NCBI GenBank assembly: GCA_016868915.1
Contig: VGFL01000018.1
Coordinates: 1-32,743 of the forward strand
Length of the DNA: 32,743 nt
Origin: Bacteroidota bacterium
GTDB lineage: Bacteria; Bacteroidota; Bacteroidia; Flavobacteriales_D; Crocinitomicaceae
Reading direction: 5' to 3'
Shown here: positions 17,937-27,558 of the stretch, in pieces
Layout of the letters: every line of letters begins with the position of its first letter
Position numbering within the stretch: the stretch's first letter is position 1
Position numbers and translations under genes: made by a program
The notes under the pieces: generated by a model
What the model was told of the DNA's origin: nothing
The model's input: the letters and a program-made list of their open reading frames with translations, nothing else
The model's database searches: none

Positions 17937-17981
17937 GAAAGAATATACTATCGAAGGATTGCCTTAATTCATAGTTCTTTC
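17937..17981 (+). promoter_or_regulatory. Predicted RNA hairpin upstream of rpsD (candidate S4 leader element)
   Basis: GAAAGAA (17937-17943) pairs with TTCTTTC (17975-17981), 7 bp. After an asymmetric TATA bulge (17944-17947), CTAT (17948-17951) pairs with ATAG (17971-17974). Inside, AAGG (17954-17957) pairs with CCTT (17962-17965) around an ATTG loop, with an internal loop between. The structure ends 13 nt before the rpsD ATG. It is not followed by a T run, so it is not an intrinsic terminator. S4 is a known autogenous regulator of its own mRNA in other bacteria, so the position is suggestive; the role is inferred. Confidence 0.45.
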
Positions 17982-17994
17982 AAAAATTTTAAGT

Positions 17995-18603
17995 ATGGCA
18001 AGGTATAGAGGACCAAAAACTAAAATCGCGAGACGCTTTCGAGAAGCGATTTTTGGACCAGACAAAGCACTGGAAAAGAGAAATTATGGACCAGGTCAGC
18101 ACGGTCCTGCAAAAAGGAGGGGTTCTAAACAATCTGAGTATGCAATTCAGTTAGGTGAAAAGCAAAAAGCAAAATACACTTATGGTATTTTGGAAAGACA
18201 GTTTAGGAATCTTTTTGACAAAGCATCCCGAATGAAAGGAATTACAGGTGAAAATTTGTTAGCTCTTTGTGAAGCAAGGCTAGACAATACTGTGTTCAGA
18301 TTCGGTATCGCTCCATCTCGACGGTCTGCCCGTCAATTGGTAAGTCACAAACATATTACGGTGAATGGAGAAGTAGTTAATATTCCGTCTTATACTTTAA
18401 AAGTAGGAGATGTTGTTGGTGTTAGGGAAAAGTCGAAGTCACTCGAGAATATTTCCTCCTCTCTAAATTCAAGTGTCAAAAAGTTTGACTGGTTGGATTG
18501 GAATTCTGCATCAATGTCAGGAAAAGTTATAAGCACTCCTTCGAGAGAGATGATTCCCGAGAACATTCGGGAGCAGTTAATAGTTGAATTGTATTCTAAA
18601 TAA
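17995..18603 (+). CDS. rpsD: 30S ribosomal protein S4, zinc-free N-terminus
   Basis: Nucleates assembly of the 16S 5' domain, lines the mRNA entry channel and is an autoregulator in E. coli and Bacillus. The 202-residue protein has [18 protein letters not shown] and [12 protein letters not shown] at the N-terminus without the cysteines of zinc-type S4, the S4 RNA-binding domain [19 protein letters not shown] with [19 protein letters not shown], and a C-terminal [19 protein letters not shown] (key residues [12 protein letters not shown]). The 72-nt upstream gap with a hairpin stands out against spacings of 1-30 nt elsewhere in the array. Confidence 0.99.
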   Translation: MARYRGPKTKIARRFREAIFGPDKALEKRNYGPGQHGPAKRRGSKQSEYAIQLGEKQKAKYTYGILERQFRNLFDKASRMKGITGENLLALCEARLDNTVFRFGIAPSRRSARQLVSHKHITVNGEVVNIPSYTLKVGDVVGVREKSKSLENISSSLNSSVKKFDWLDWNSASMSGKVISTPSREMIPENIREQLIVELYSK

Positions 18604-18621
18604 AAAATAATTTCATTTGTT

Positions 18622-19614
18622 ATGGCAATATTAGATTTTCAAAAACCGGATAAAGTTGTTCTTGTTCACTCTGATGAGAGAGATGGCCAATTTGAGTTTA
18701 GACCATTAGAGCCGGGATATGGTATAACTGTCGGAAATTCCTTACGACGTATTCTTCTTTCCTCACTCGAAGGGTTCGCAATAGCTTCAATAAAAATCGA
18801 GGGTGTTGATCACGAATTTTCTTCCATCAAGGGGATTGTTGAAGATGTCACCGAAATTATTTTAAATTTAAAACAAGTTAGATTTAAACAGCAAATTGAG
18901 GGTTCAAATAATGAAACAGTAATAGTCTCAGTTGCAGGTCAAAAGCAACTAACTGCTGGTGATATTGGTAAATTTACATCAGCATTTCAAGTATTGAATA
19001 CAGATTTAGTTATTTGTAATATGGAGCCGAGTGTGAAATTGAATATTGAATTAAATATTACCAAGGGAAGAGGGTATGTTCCAGCGGAAGAAAACAAAAA
19101 CATTGATGCTTCATTCGGAACCATTGCAATAGATTCAATATACACTCCTATAGTAAATGTTAAGTATTCTATTGAGAATTTTCGTGTAGAGCAAAAAACA
19201 GATTATGAAAAATTAATCTTTGATATTAAAACAGATGGCTCTATTCAACCAAAAGACGCATTGAAAGAAGCTGCTAAAATTTTAATTCACCATTTCATGT
19301 TATTTTCAGATGAAAAGATTTCAATTGAAAGTGAATCTAAGTCAGATAATGATGAGTTCGATGAGTCCTCATTGCATATGCGACAATTACTAAAAACAAA
19401 ATTGGTAGATATGGATTTATCGGTGAGAGCGTTAAATTGTTTGAAGGCAGCCGAGGTAGACACGCTAGGCGAGCTAGTTGCATTTGCTAAATCAGATTTA
19501 TTGAAATTTAGAAACTTCGGTAAGAAGTCTTTAACTGAGCTTGAAGAGTTGGTGGACAACAAAGGGTTAACTTTTGGAATGAATGTATCTAAATATAAAT
19601 TAGATATTGACTAA
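18622..19614 (+). CDS. rpoA: DNA-directed RNA polymerase subunit alpha
   Basis: Scaffold for assembly of RNA polymerase and contact for activators and UP elements. In the 330-residue protein the N-terminal dimerisation domain has [20 protein letters not shown] (27-46) and SSLEGFAI. An acidic linker, [15 protein letters not shown] (about 236-250), leads to the C-terminal domain with [20 protein letters not shown], where R269 corresponds to E. coli R265 that contacts UP-element DNA, and [16 protein letters not shown]. Both domains are intact, which is compatible with the A/T tracts upstream of the rpsL promoter being recognised. Located between rpsD and rplQ as usual. Confidence 0.99.
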   Translation: MAILDFQKPDKVVLVHSDERDGQFEFRPLEPGYGITVGNSLRRILLSSLEGFAIASIKIEGVDHEFSSIKGIVEDVTEIILNLKQVRFKQQIEGSNNETVIVSVAGQKQLTAGDIGKFTSAFQVLNTDLVICNMEPSVKLNIELNITKGRGYVPAEENKNIDASFGTIAIDSIYTPIVNVKYSIENFRVEQKTDYEKLIFDIKTDGSIQPKDALKEAAKILIHHFMLFSDEKISIESESKSDNDEFDESSLHMRQLLKTKLVDMDLSVRALNCLKAAEVDTLGELVAFAKSDLLKFRNFGKKSLTELEELVDNKGLTFGMNVSKYKLDID

Positions 19615-19626
19615 AGAATAGGAATT

Positions 19627-20478
19627 ATGAGACACGGAGATAAAGTAAATAATTTAGGTAGAAAATCATCGCATCGAAAGGCAATGATTTCAAATATGGC
19701 ATGCTCCCTAATTCGACACAAAAGAATTAGTACGACAATTGCCAAGGCAAAAGCCCTGAAGGTATTTGTTGAACCAATATTAACAAAATCAAAAACCGAT
19801 TCCACTCACTCTCGACGAGTTATATTTTCATATCTTCAAGATAAAGAAATAATAACGGAATTGTTTAGAGAGGTAGCACCAAAAATCTCCTCAAGAAACG
19901 GCGGATACACTCGAATAATAAAAACGGGATTTAGGGTTGGAGATAATGCAGAAATGTGTTTGATAGAACTTGTTGATTTTAATGAAATTTATTCGAATGA
20001 ATCAGTTAAAAAAACAACTAGACGATCACGTCGAGGTGGTGCGAAAAAAACAACAGAGCCGTTAACCGATAATGAGATTACAGAAGAATCATTCGAGGGT
20101 GATGCTGTAAACTCACAAGAAATGGTTGCTGATGTTGAAGCAGCAGAAGATTCAGAACAGGAAACTATTGAAGTAGTATCTGAAGAGTCAGTTGAAATTG
20201 CAGAGGAGACCTCTGAGCTGGTTGCTGAAGATTCAGAACAGGAAACTATGGAAGTAATATCTGAAGAGACGGTTGAAATTGCAGAGGAGACCTCTGAGCT
20301 GGTTGCTGAAGTTTCAGAAGTTAAAGAAGAAGTTTCTGAGGAAATTTTAGAAGAAATATCTGAAGAAGGTGAAAATGAAGAAACGGTTTCAGATTCCTCT
20401 GAAAATGTAAATAATGAATCAAAGGATGACGATATTGACGAATCAGAGTCCCCTGAAGAGGAATCAAAAAATGAATAG
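19627..20478 (+). CDS. rplQ: 50S ribosomal protein L17 with long acidic repeat tail
   Basis: The first ~122 residues are a standard L17: [58 protein letters not shown] and IELVDFNE. A basic linker, [14 protein letters not shown] (128-141), follows. The remaining 139 residues (145-283) are extremely acidic: I count 57 Asp/Glu, three Lys and no Arg. Within the tail a 27-residue unit ([20 protein letters not shown] and onward) occurs twice, at 172-198 and 199-225, and a third copy begins at 226. Bacterial L17 is usually about 115-165 residues, so 283 is very long. The frame is continuous, codon use is like that of its neighbours and a terminator follows directly, so the extension is genuine coding sequence rather than a fused neighbour gene. 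Confidence 0.96.
   Translation: MRHGDKVNNLGRKSSHRKAMISNMACSLIRHKRISTTIAKAKALKVFVEPILTKSKTDSTHSRRVIFSYLQDKEIITELFREVAPKISSRNGGYTRIIKTGFRVGDNAEMCLIELVDFNEIYSNESVKKTTRRSRRGGAKKTTEPLTDNEITEESFEGDAVNSQEMVADVEAAEDSEQETIEVVSEESVEIAEETSELVAEDSEQETMEVISEETVEIAEETSELVAEVSEVKEEVSEEILEEISEEGENEETVSDSSENVNNESKDDDIDESESPEEESKNE
20140..20301 (+). repeat. 81-bp tandem duplication inside rplQ
   Basis: Two in-frame 81-bp copies, 20140-20220 and 20221-20301, differ at only a few bases; for example gaagattcagaacaggaaac recurs at 20146 and 20227. A degenerate third copy starts at 20302 (GTTGCTGAA). Each encodes 27 residues of the acidic L17 tail. The near identity at DNA level suggests a recent duplication that can expand or contract. 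Confidence 0.95.
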
Positions 20479-20497
20479 GAATTAACAACTTGTTAAT

Positions 20498-20529
20498 AAA
20501 AAGGTGATCGAAAGTCACCTTTTTTTTTT
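20498..20529 (+). terminator. Intrinsic terminator after rplQ
   Basis: AAGGTGA (20501-20507), a short loop (TCGAAAG), TCACCTT (20515-20521) and then an uninterrupted T run to 20529. The adjacent upstream A run can extend the stem into the T run. It lies about 20 nt after the rplQ stop and closes the ribosomal array before the carA promoter. Confidence 0.93.
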
Positions 20530-20538
20530 GATTTAAAC

Positions 20539-20567
20539 TTGGTAATTGAATTTTGAACTTAACTTTG
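20539..20567 (+). promoter_or_regulatory. Bacteroidota-type promoter for carA-eno
   Basis: TTG (20539-20541), an 18-nt spacer and TAACTTTG (20560-20567) match the consensus. The carA ATG follows 14 nt after the -7 box, so the leader would be only about 8 nt. It starts just beyond the rplQ terminator T run, so the two signals are packed together. Confidence 0.75.
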
Positions 20568-20581
20568 TCTAAAGTAAGCTA

Positions 20582-22973
<2,392 letters not shown>

Positions 22974-22974
22974 A

Positions 22975-23409
22975 ATGAATCATTTCAATATCCGTGTTTA
23001 CGGACTGTTGATCAAAGAAAATAATCAAGTATTAATTTCGGATGAACGAAGAAATAATTTTTGCTTTACCAAGTTCCCTGGAGGTGGATTAGAATTTGGC
23101 GAGGGAATTAAGGAGGCGCTAGTTAGAGAGTTTAAGGAAGAAATGGGATTAGAAATAAGGGTGGGTGAGTTATTCTATTTTAATGAACATTTTCAATTAT
23201 CTGCATTTAATCCAAAACATCAATTGTTTTCTTTTTATTATTTGGTTTCATTGGTAATTCCTCAAAATGTTGGTTTAGAAAAATATCAAATTCCGTTAAT
23301 TAACGATGGTGAAAAGCAAAGGTGGATTAAAATTGATGAATATTTGGCAAACCAAATGACTTTTCCGATAGATAAAATTGTAGTATCTAAATTAATTGAA
23401 TCCAGATGA
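22975..23409 (+). CDS. NUDIX hydrolase
   Basis: 144-residue protein of the NUDIX family, which hydrolyses nucleoside diphosphates linked to another moiety. The NUDIX box is complete: G-x5-E-x7-REFKEEMG, read in PGGGLEFGEGIKEALVREFK followed by EEMGLEI (about residues 36-63). The metal-binding REFKEE is intact. Substrate cannot be inferred from the box; a housecleaning role on damaged or excess nucleotides is possible. Starts 1 nt after eno and overlaps the next gene by 4 nt (ATGA), so it belongs to the carA transcript. Confidence 0.92.
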   Translation: MNHFNIRVYGLLIKENNQVLISDERRNNFCFTKFPGGGLEFGEGIKEALVREFKEEMGLEIRVGELFYFNEHFQLSAFNPKHQLFSFYYLVSLVIPQNVGLEKYQIPLINDGEKQRWIKIDEYLANQMTFPIDKIVVSKLIESR

Positions 23410-23981
23410 CAAAGGATGAACTTAGAAAAAAATATAAAATACTTCGGAAAAAATTTGATGAAAAAACGATTGATGGTTTATCTCGGGCTTCTTTTTCTTT
23501 ATTATTCAATAATTTTGAGTTAAATGCCAAAAATGTAGGAATTTTTTTACCGATTCCGAATAAAAATGAACCAAATACGTTTTTATTATTAACAGAATTT
23601 TTCTCTGATTCAATAAATTATTTTGCTCCAAAAATAGATACAGTTTTGGATCAAATGAATTTTTATTCAATTCGTCAAATGAATCAAATTGAATTTGGTC
23701 TCTACCGAATACCAGAACCTATATCAATACGTAAGATTGAATTTTCTCAGTTAGATATTCTTCTAATTCCATTATTATGTTTTGATTTTGAGGGAAATCG
23801 AGTTGGTTATGGAAAAGGATATTATGATAGGTTATTAAAAAATGCGCCTAATAAGTTATTGAAAATTGGTATTTCGTTATTTCATGAACCAGAGCAGATC
23901 GATGATATAAATGCAATGGATGTGGCATTAGACTACTGCATAACACCGCATAAATTATATAAATTTGGGAAAATACAGTAG
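23406..23981 (+). CDS. 5-formyltetrahydrofolate cyclo-ligase
   Basis: ATP-dependent enzyme (MTHFS/YgfA family) that returns 5-formyl-THF to 5,10-methenyl-THF in the one-carbon cycle. The 191-residue protein begins MTKDELRKKYKILRKKF, and the characteristic segment LLIPLLCFDFEGNRVGYGKG (119-138) continues YYDRLL. The Lys/Arg of GYGKGYYDR (134-142) bind phosphate and folate in the family. It is the last gene of the carA-eno unit and is convergent with the small secreted-protein gene. Confidence 0.93.
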   Translation: MTKDELRKKYKILRKKFDEKTIDGLSRASFSLLFNNFELNAKNVGIFLPIPNKNEPNTFLLLTEFFSDSINYFAPKIDTVLDQMNFYSIRQMNQIEFGLYRIPEPISIRKIEFSQLDILLIPLLCFDFEGNRVGYGKGYYDRLLKNAPNKLLKIGISLFHEPEQIDDINAMDVALDYCITPHKLYKFGKIQ

Positions 23982-24032
23982 GCTTGTCAAAGGTATATAT
24001 AATAACATTGATACTATACTTTGATGATTAAT

Positions 24033-24046
24033 GCGAAGTTTTTCGC
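24033..24046. terminator. Weak hairpin in the convergent gap after the cyclo-ligase gene
   Basis: GCGAA (24033-24037) and TTCGC (24042-24046) form a 5-bp stem with a 4-nt loop, followed on the plus strand by A/T-rich TTAATTATTTTA rather than a pure T run. Its place between two convergent genes suits a terminator, but the stem is short. Confidence 0.3.
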
Positions 24047-24050
24047 TTAA

Positions 24051-24422
24051 TTATTTTAGATAACTTTCAAAGAATTCGTGAATCAATAATTCATTTTTAT
24101 CGACTTCAATTTTTTGCAATCCAACAGAAACAAGAAAACGCGTAATAATTCTTCTATTAATTTCAGTATTTTCTACTAATTGGATTTTCACAGAATTTTC
24201 TTTTTCATTGATCGTATAAGAAAAATAGTCTGGATAGTAGTTAGCTGAGGTCATAATTTTTTCTTTCGTAATGGACTCGTGAAAATAGAAGATATAAATT
24301 CCATTTTTTTTAGATTCGGTAAGTTCAGATTTGGTTTGTGATTTTACGTAAACTAAATTTTCTTGAGAAAAGGAAATAGCACTAATGCCGATGAAAAATA
24401 ATAAAACTAGAAAGTATCGCAT
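24051..24422 (-). CDS. Small secreted protein of unknown function
   Basis: 123-residue protein with a clear signal peptide (MRYFLVLLFFIGISAISFSQ, cleavage likely near residue 20) and no lipobox. The mature part of about 100 residues is mixed alpha/beta in appearance (for example GIYIFYFHESI, SVKIQLVENTE), with no cysteine, no transmembrane segment and no motif that I recognise. It is transcribed opposite to both neighbours and has no Bacteroidota-type promoter of full strength in the 67 nt before it. The open frame, signal peptide and ordinary base composition support a real gene. Confidence 0.7.
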   Translation of the reverse strand: MRYFLVLLFFIGISAISFSQENLVYVKSQTKSELTESKKNGIYIFYFHESITKEKIMTSANYYPDYFSYTINEKENSVKIQLVENTEINRRIITRFLVSVGLQKIEVDKNELLIHEFFESYLK

Positions 24423-24489
24423 AATAGGTTTTTTTAAATGACGCTAAAGTAAGTTAAAACGTTGTATTTTTAGCTAAAAAAAAGATGAA

Positions 24490-25092
24490 ATGTTAATTCA
24501 TAGTTTCATTGAAGGAGTTTTAGAGGCAGGTTGCGATGAAGCAGGTCGAGGTTGTCTTGCTGGTCCTGTAGTTGCTGCTTCCGTAATTTTGCCTGAAAAT
24601 TTTGACCATAAATTATTAAATGATTCAAAGCTATTGAGTGAAAAACAAAGATTTGAACTTGAACCATTTATACTAAACAGTGCTTTGTGTTTTGGAGTTG
24701 GAATAGTAGATGAGCGAGAAATTGAAGAGATAAATATTTTAAATGCGAGTTTTTTGGCAATGCATCGAGCTATTGGGAATCTAAAATTAGAACCAGTTCA
24801 TTTAATCATTGATGGAAATCGATTTAAAAACTACAAAAATATTCCACATAGCTGTATTATTAAAGGAGATTCTAAGTTTAAATCTATTGCGGCAGCCTCT
24901 ATTTTGGCAAAGAATTACAGGGATAGAATTATGAATGAATTAGATTTAAATTTCCCGGAATACGATTGGAAGAGAAATAAAGGATATCCGACAAAAGCAC
25001 ATCGTCAAGCTATAATTAAACATGGGGTTACTCCTCATCATCGAAAAACTTTCAATTTGCTAGGCAGCTCAAGTCAGCTGGAATTGTTCTAG
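24490..25092 (+). CDS. rnhB: Ribonuclease HII
   Basis: Cleaves RNA in RNA-DNA hybrids and at single ribonucleotides embedded in DNA, starting ribonucleotide excision repair. The 200-residue protein has [18 protein letters not shown] (13-30, catalytic D16 and E17), [17 protein letters not shown] (D108), [16 protein letters not shown] with D127, and the end [12 protein letters not shown]. The ATG at 24490 is used; another ATG at 24485 is out of frame and closes after three codons. The gene is followed by a large membrane-anchored protein gene in the same orientation after 77 nt. Confidence 0.96.
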   Translation: MLIHSFIEGVLEAGCDEAGRGCLAGPVVAASVILPENFDHKLLNDSKLLSEKQRFELEPFILNSALCFGVGIVDEREIEEINILNASFLAMHRAIGNLKLEPVHLIIDGNRFKNYKNIPHSCIIKGDSKFKSIAAASILAKNYRDRIMNELDLNFPEYDWKRNKGYPTKAHRQAIIKHGVTPHHRKTFNLLGSSSQLELF

Positions 25093-25169
25093 TCAACATT
25101 ATACTGTTAATTCAAATTGATAAATCTCTTTAAACCTACTGATTCAGGCCTTAATTTTACTCATAAATT

Positions 25170-27347
25170 ATGAGAATACTTAAAGCTTTTTTTTGGATAT
25201 TCGGTCTTGGATTACTTGGTTGGACTGGGTATGCCATTTATGATATGACCAGTTGGAAAAATTCATTAGATCCCGCTGATATTTTTTGTTCAAAAGATGA
25301 AAAAGTTTTGGTTATTCATAAGCCAAATTCATACGATTGGAATCAAATTGAATTTTCAACACTTTCTGAAAATAAAAATATAGTTGATCCGCTCCTTTCG
25401 AATTTACCATCCAATGGTAGAGTCTATATAAGTAAAACACGGAATTTTATTTTATTAGAAAATGAGGTCGAATGGACGGAAGAATCGTTAAAAAAATGCT
25501 TGAGTAGTTCAAAATTGCGCTATTCGATAGATGATGGCAAAATAAAAATTGAACAGTTATTTGCATTAAGAGCAAAAAATAAGTTATTGATTTATAAATA
25601 TGAAGAAGATGTCGAGGGTATGGAATGGAACTGGTCTGACCTTGATGAAAATGCAACTGCATCAATAGTGAGTTTTTCAAAATCTAGGGTTGATTTTGTT
25701 GATATTTACAGTAAAAACGATAATACAGTTGAATTTCATACAAAAAATATAAAAGGAGTTGAAGGTAAAATTGTGGATGATATCTCAACTTTTCAATCAT
25801 ACATTCCTTCAAAGTCGAAGGACTATATTTTCTATGAAAATACGTATTTAAAATCTTTAGATTCTGATTACAGGAAAGGGCCTATTCAAAACTTTGTTGG
25901 AGCTGGTTTGTGTTCATTTATTTTTGAAAATCAACGGATTGTTTTATGCCAGTTCAAAGAGGGGCAAAACGCAGTTCAAAATTTAAATGAGTTCTTCCAA
26001 AAAGAAGAGGATAACTCCCTTTTCGGGAGGTTCGATAATTTGATGATTTCGAATAAATTAAAGGCTGGAAAAGCCAGTTATTTCGTAAAAACAATTGATA
26101 ATATCGCTATTTTTTCTCAAAACGAAGAAGTTTTAGATACATTACTAAAAGAAATTGAAATTGGTAAAACCTGGCTCTATAACGAAGAAGAGTTAAATGT
26201 TTATTTACAAAATTTACCCAAGACAGTGTCGTATCGTAGCTTCGATAAATTTATAAATAAAAGTGTTTCTGTTTTTGGAAGTAAAATTATTGAAACATAC
26301 GTTAAATTTAAATCCGAAAAACTTTTACTCAATACAGATTTGGAGTATTTGTCAGTTTCAATAAGTGGAAAAATTAAAGATTTTGAATCTTTTTCAGGAA
26401 AGGGAAATATCGTTTGTTTAACCGAGGATGGAAAAATTATTGGTATTGAGAATGGATTAAAAACCTGGAAGAAAGACATTGATGATAAACCTGTCGGAGA
26501 AATGCAAGTATTAAAAACAAAGGATGAGGAATATTTGGTTGTCACCGCTTTGAATTCTATTCATATAATTAGTCGCTTTGGAAAATATTTAGAGGGGTAC
26601 CCTCTAAAATGGACAAATTCAGAGTTTATATGCTCAAGTAATGCATTTATTTATAAAGGACAAGTTTCTGTTGGGGTTGTGACCTCTTCTAACAGTTTAG
26701 TAATATTTAATTCTGCGGGTAAACTTTCCAATGAGATCAATTTAAAAGATATAAATGGTGTATCAAACATAGATTTTTTTACAGTTGATGGACGACTGCA
26801 TGGAACTTTGTTGACCTCAGATAAAATTATTATTTATGCCTTGAGTGAAAAGAAAGTTGTAAAACAAGTCCAAAATATAAATTCAGCGATATTAGTTGAC
26901 GTACCAAATTTGTCTCTAATTTCATATTCAAATTCGGGAAGATTAATTTATACGAAATATCCGGGTAGTAATGACCAGGGTGTTTCTGATATAAGCACAG
27001 ACGAAGTAATTGAAAGTAAAATGATAGATTCCTCATTGTATACAATTTCCATGTCGGGAAATAAGGCATTTATCTCAAAAAATGGAAAAAATATACTAAT
27101 TGAAAAAGACCTCGCTAATTCGCGAATAAATTCTGGAGATATTCTTAAAAATTCGTTCAAAGAAATTTATTTTGCTGTGCTTGATGTTATTGGTAATGGA
27201 GTATTTTTGTACGACGAGAAAGGAAGAATGTATGTTAAAGGTAAGATTGAAGGCACACGAAAAGTTTCCTTGAATCAGGGTTCCGGTTATTCTGTTTTAG
27301 TTACAACCGTAATAGACGGCTACTTAATTCAGTATTTGTTGAAATAA
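25170..27347 (+). CDS. Large membrane-anchored protein, possibly beta-propeller at C-terminus
   Basis: 725 residues; no function recognised. Residues ~5-27 (FFWIFGLGLLGWTGYAIYDM) form a single N-terminal transmembrane anchor, leaving about 700 residues outside the cytoplasm. The middle (about residues 290-350) has the pattern KASYFVKTIDNIAIFSQNEE ... LLKEIEIGKTWL, which I have seen in Bacteroidota proteins resembling DUF3352. From about residue 410 a series of beta-rich segments, such as GNIVCLTEDGKIIGIENGLK, YLVVTALNSIHIISRFGKYL and IFNSAGKLSNEINLKDING, resembles PQQ/YVTN-like propeller blades. Both family assignments are inferences. In other Flavobacteriales I recall a similar large protein next to rnhB. 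The gap before it (25093-25169) has no promoter of full consensus. Confidence 0.75.
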   Translation: MRILKAFFWIFGLGLLGWTGYAIYDMTSWKNSLDPADIFCSKDEKVLVIHKPNSYDWNQIEFSTLSENKNIVDPLLSNLPSNGRVYISKTRNFILLENEVEWTEESLKKCLSSSKLRYSIDDGKIKIEQLFALRAKNKLLIYKYEEDVEGMEWNWSDLDENATASIVSFSKSRVDFVDIYSKNDNTVEFHTKNIKGVEGKIVDDISTFQSYIPSKSKDYIFYENTYLKSLDSDYRKGPIQNFVGAGLCSFIFENQRIVLCQFKEGQNAVQNLNEFFQKEEDNSLFGRFDNLMISNKLKAGKASYFVKTIDNIAIFSQNEEVLDTLLKEIEIGKTWLYNEEELNVYLQNLPKTVSYRSFDKFINKSVSVFGSKIIETYVKFKSEKLLLNTDLEYLSVSISGKIKDFESFSGKGNIVCLTEDGKIIGIENGLKTWKKDIDDKPVGEMQVLKTKDEEYLVVTALNSIHIISRFGKYLEGYPLKWTNSEFICSSNAFIYKGQVSVGVVTSSNSLVIFNSAGKLSNEINLKDINGVSNIDFFTVDGRLHGTLLTSDKIIIYALSEKKVVKQVQNINSAILVDVPNLSLISYSNSGRLIYTKYPGSNDQGVSDISTDEVIESKMIDSSLYTISMSGNKAFISKNGKNILIEKDLANSRINSGDILKNSFKEIYFAVLDVIGNGVFLYDEKGRMYVKGKIEGTRKVSLNQGSGYSVLVTTVIDGYLIQYLLK

Positions 27348-27558
27348 CTTTCAATATGTTACTAAAAAATACTTTGGCTTCGTGTTTTTCTGATGTATTT
27401 TATTAGTTAATTATTAGCTCAAAATTAATTTACTATCTATGGTTTCATTAGGAGTAGATGATTGGAATTTATAGGAAGCTAATTAGTTTATTTTGAATAT
27501 ACTATTTTAAGTAAGTTTGGGAAAAAAAAATTAAAAGGAAGTGTAAAATTTCATTTCT
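27348..27558. other. Gene-free A/T-rich gap upstream of lnt
   Basis: 211 nt with no supported gene. It contains a possible lnt promoter near its right end. An ATTAGCT/AGCTAAT pair (27413-27419 and 27477-27483) is too short and distant to call a structure. Confidence 0.6.
27493..27519 (+). promoter_or_regulatory. Possible Bacteroidota-type promoter for lnt
   Basis: TTG (27493-27495) and TAAGTTTG (27512-27519) with a 16-nt spacer, one below the usual 17-23. The ATG of lnt is 39 nt beyond the -7 box. The box is a full TAnnTTTG match; the spacing is the weak point. Confidence 0.45.

Noticed and set aside
20498-20580. A riboswitch or attenuator before carA.
   Set aside because: The only hairpin here is the rplQ terminator, which precedes the carA promoter; the carA leader is about 8 nt, too short for an attenuator.
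27356-27406. A 16-codon open frame (MLLKNTLASCFSDVFY) after the large anchored protein.
   Set aside because: Too short, with no start signal, conservation evidence or recognisable motif.
27413-27483. Inverted pair ATTAGCT / AGCTAAT in the lnt upstream gap.
   Set aside because: Seven-base arms 57 nt apart in very A/T-rich DNA are expected by chance.
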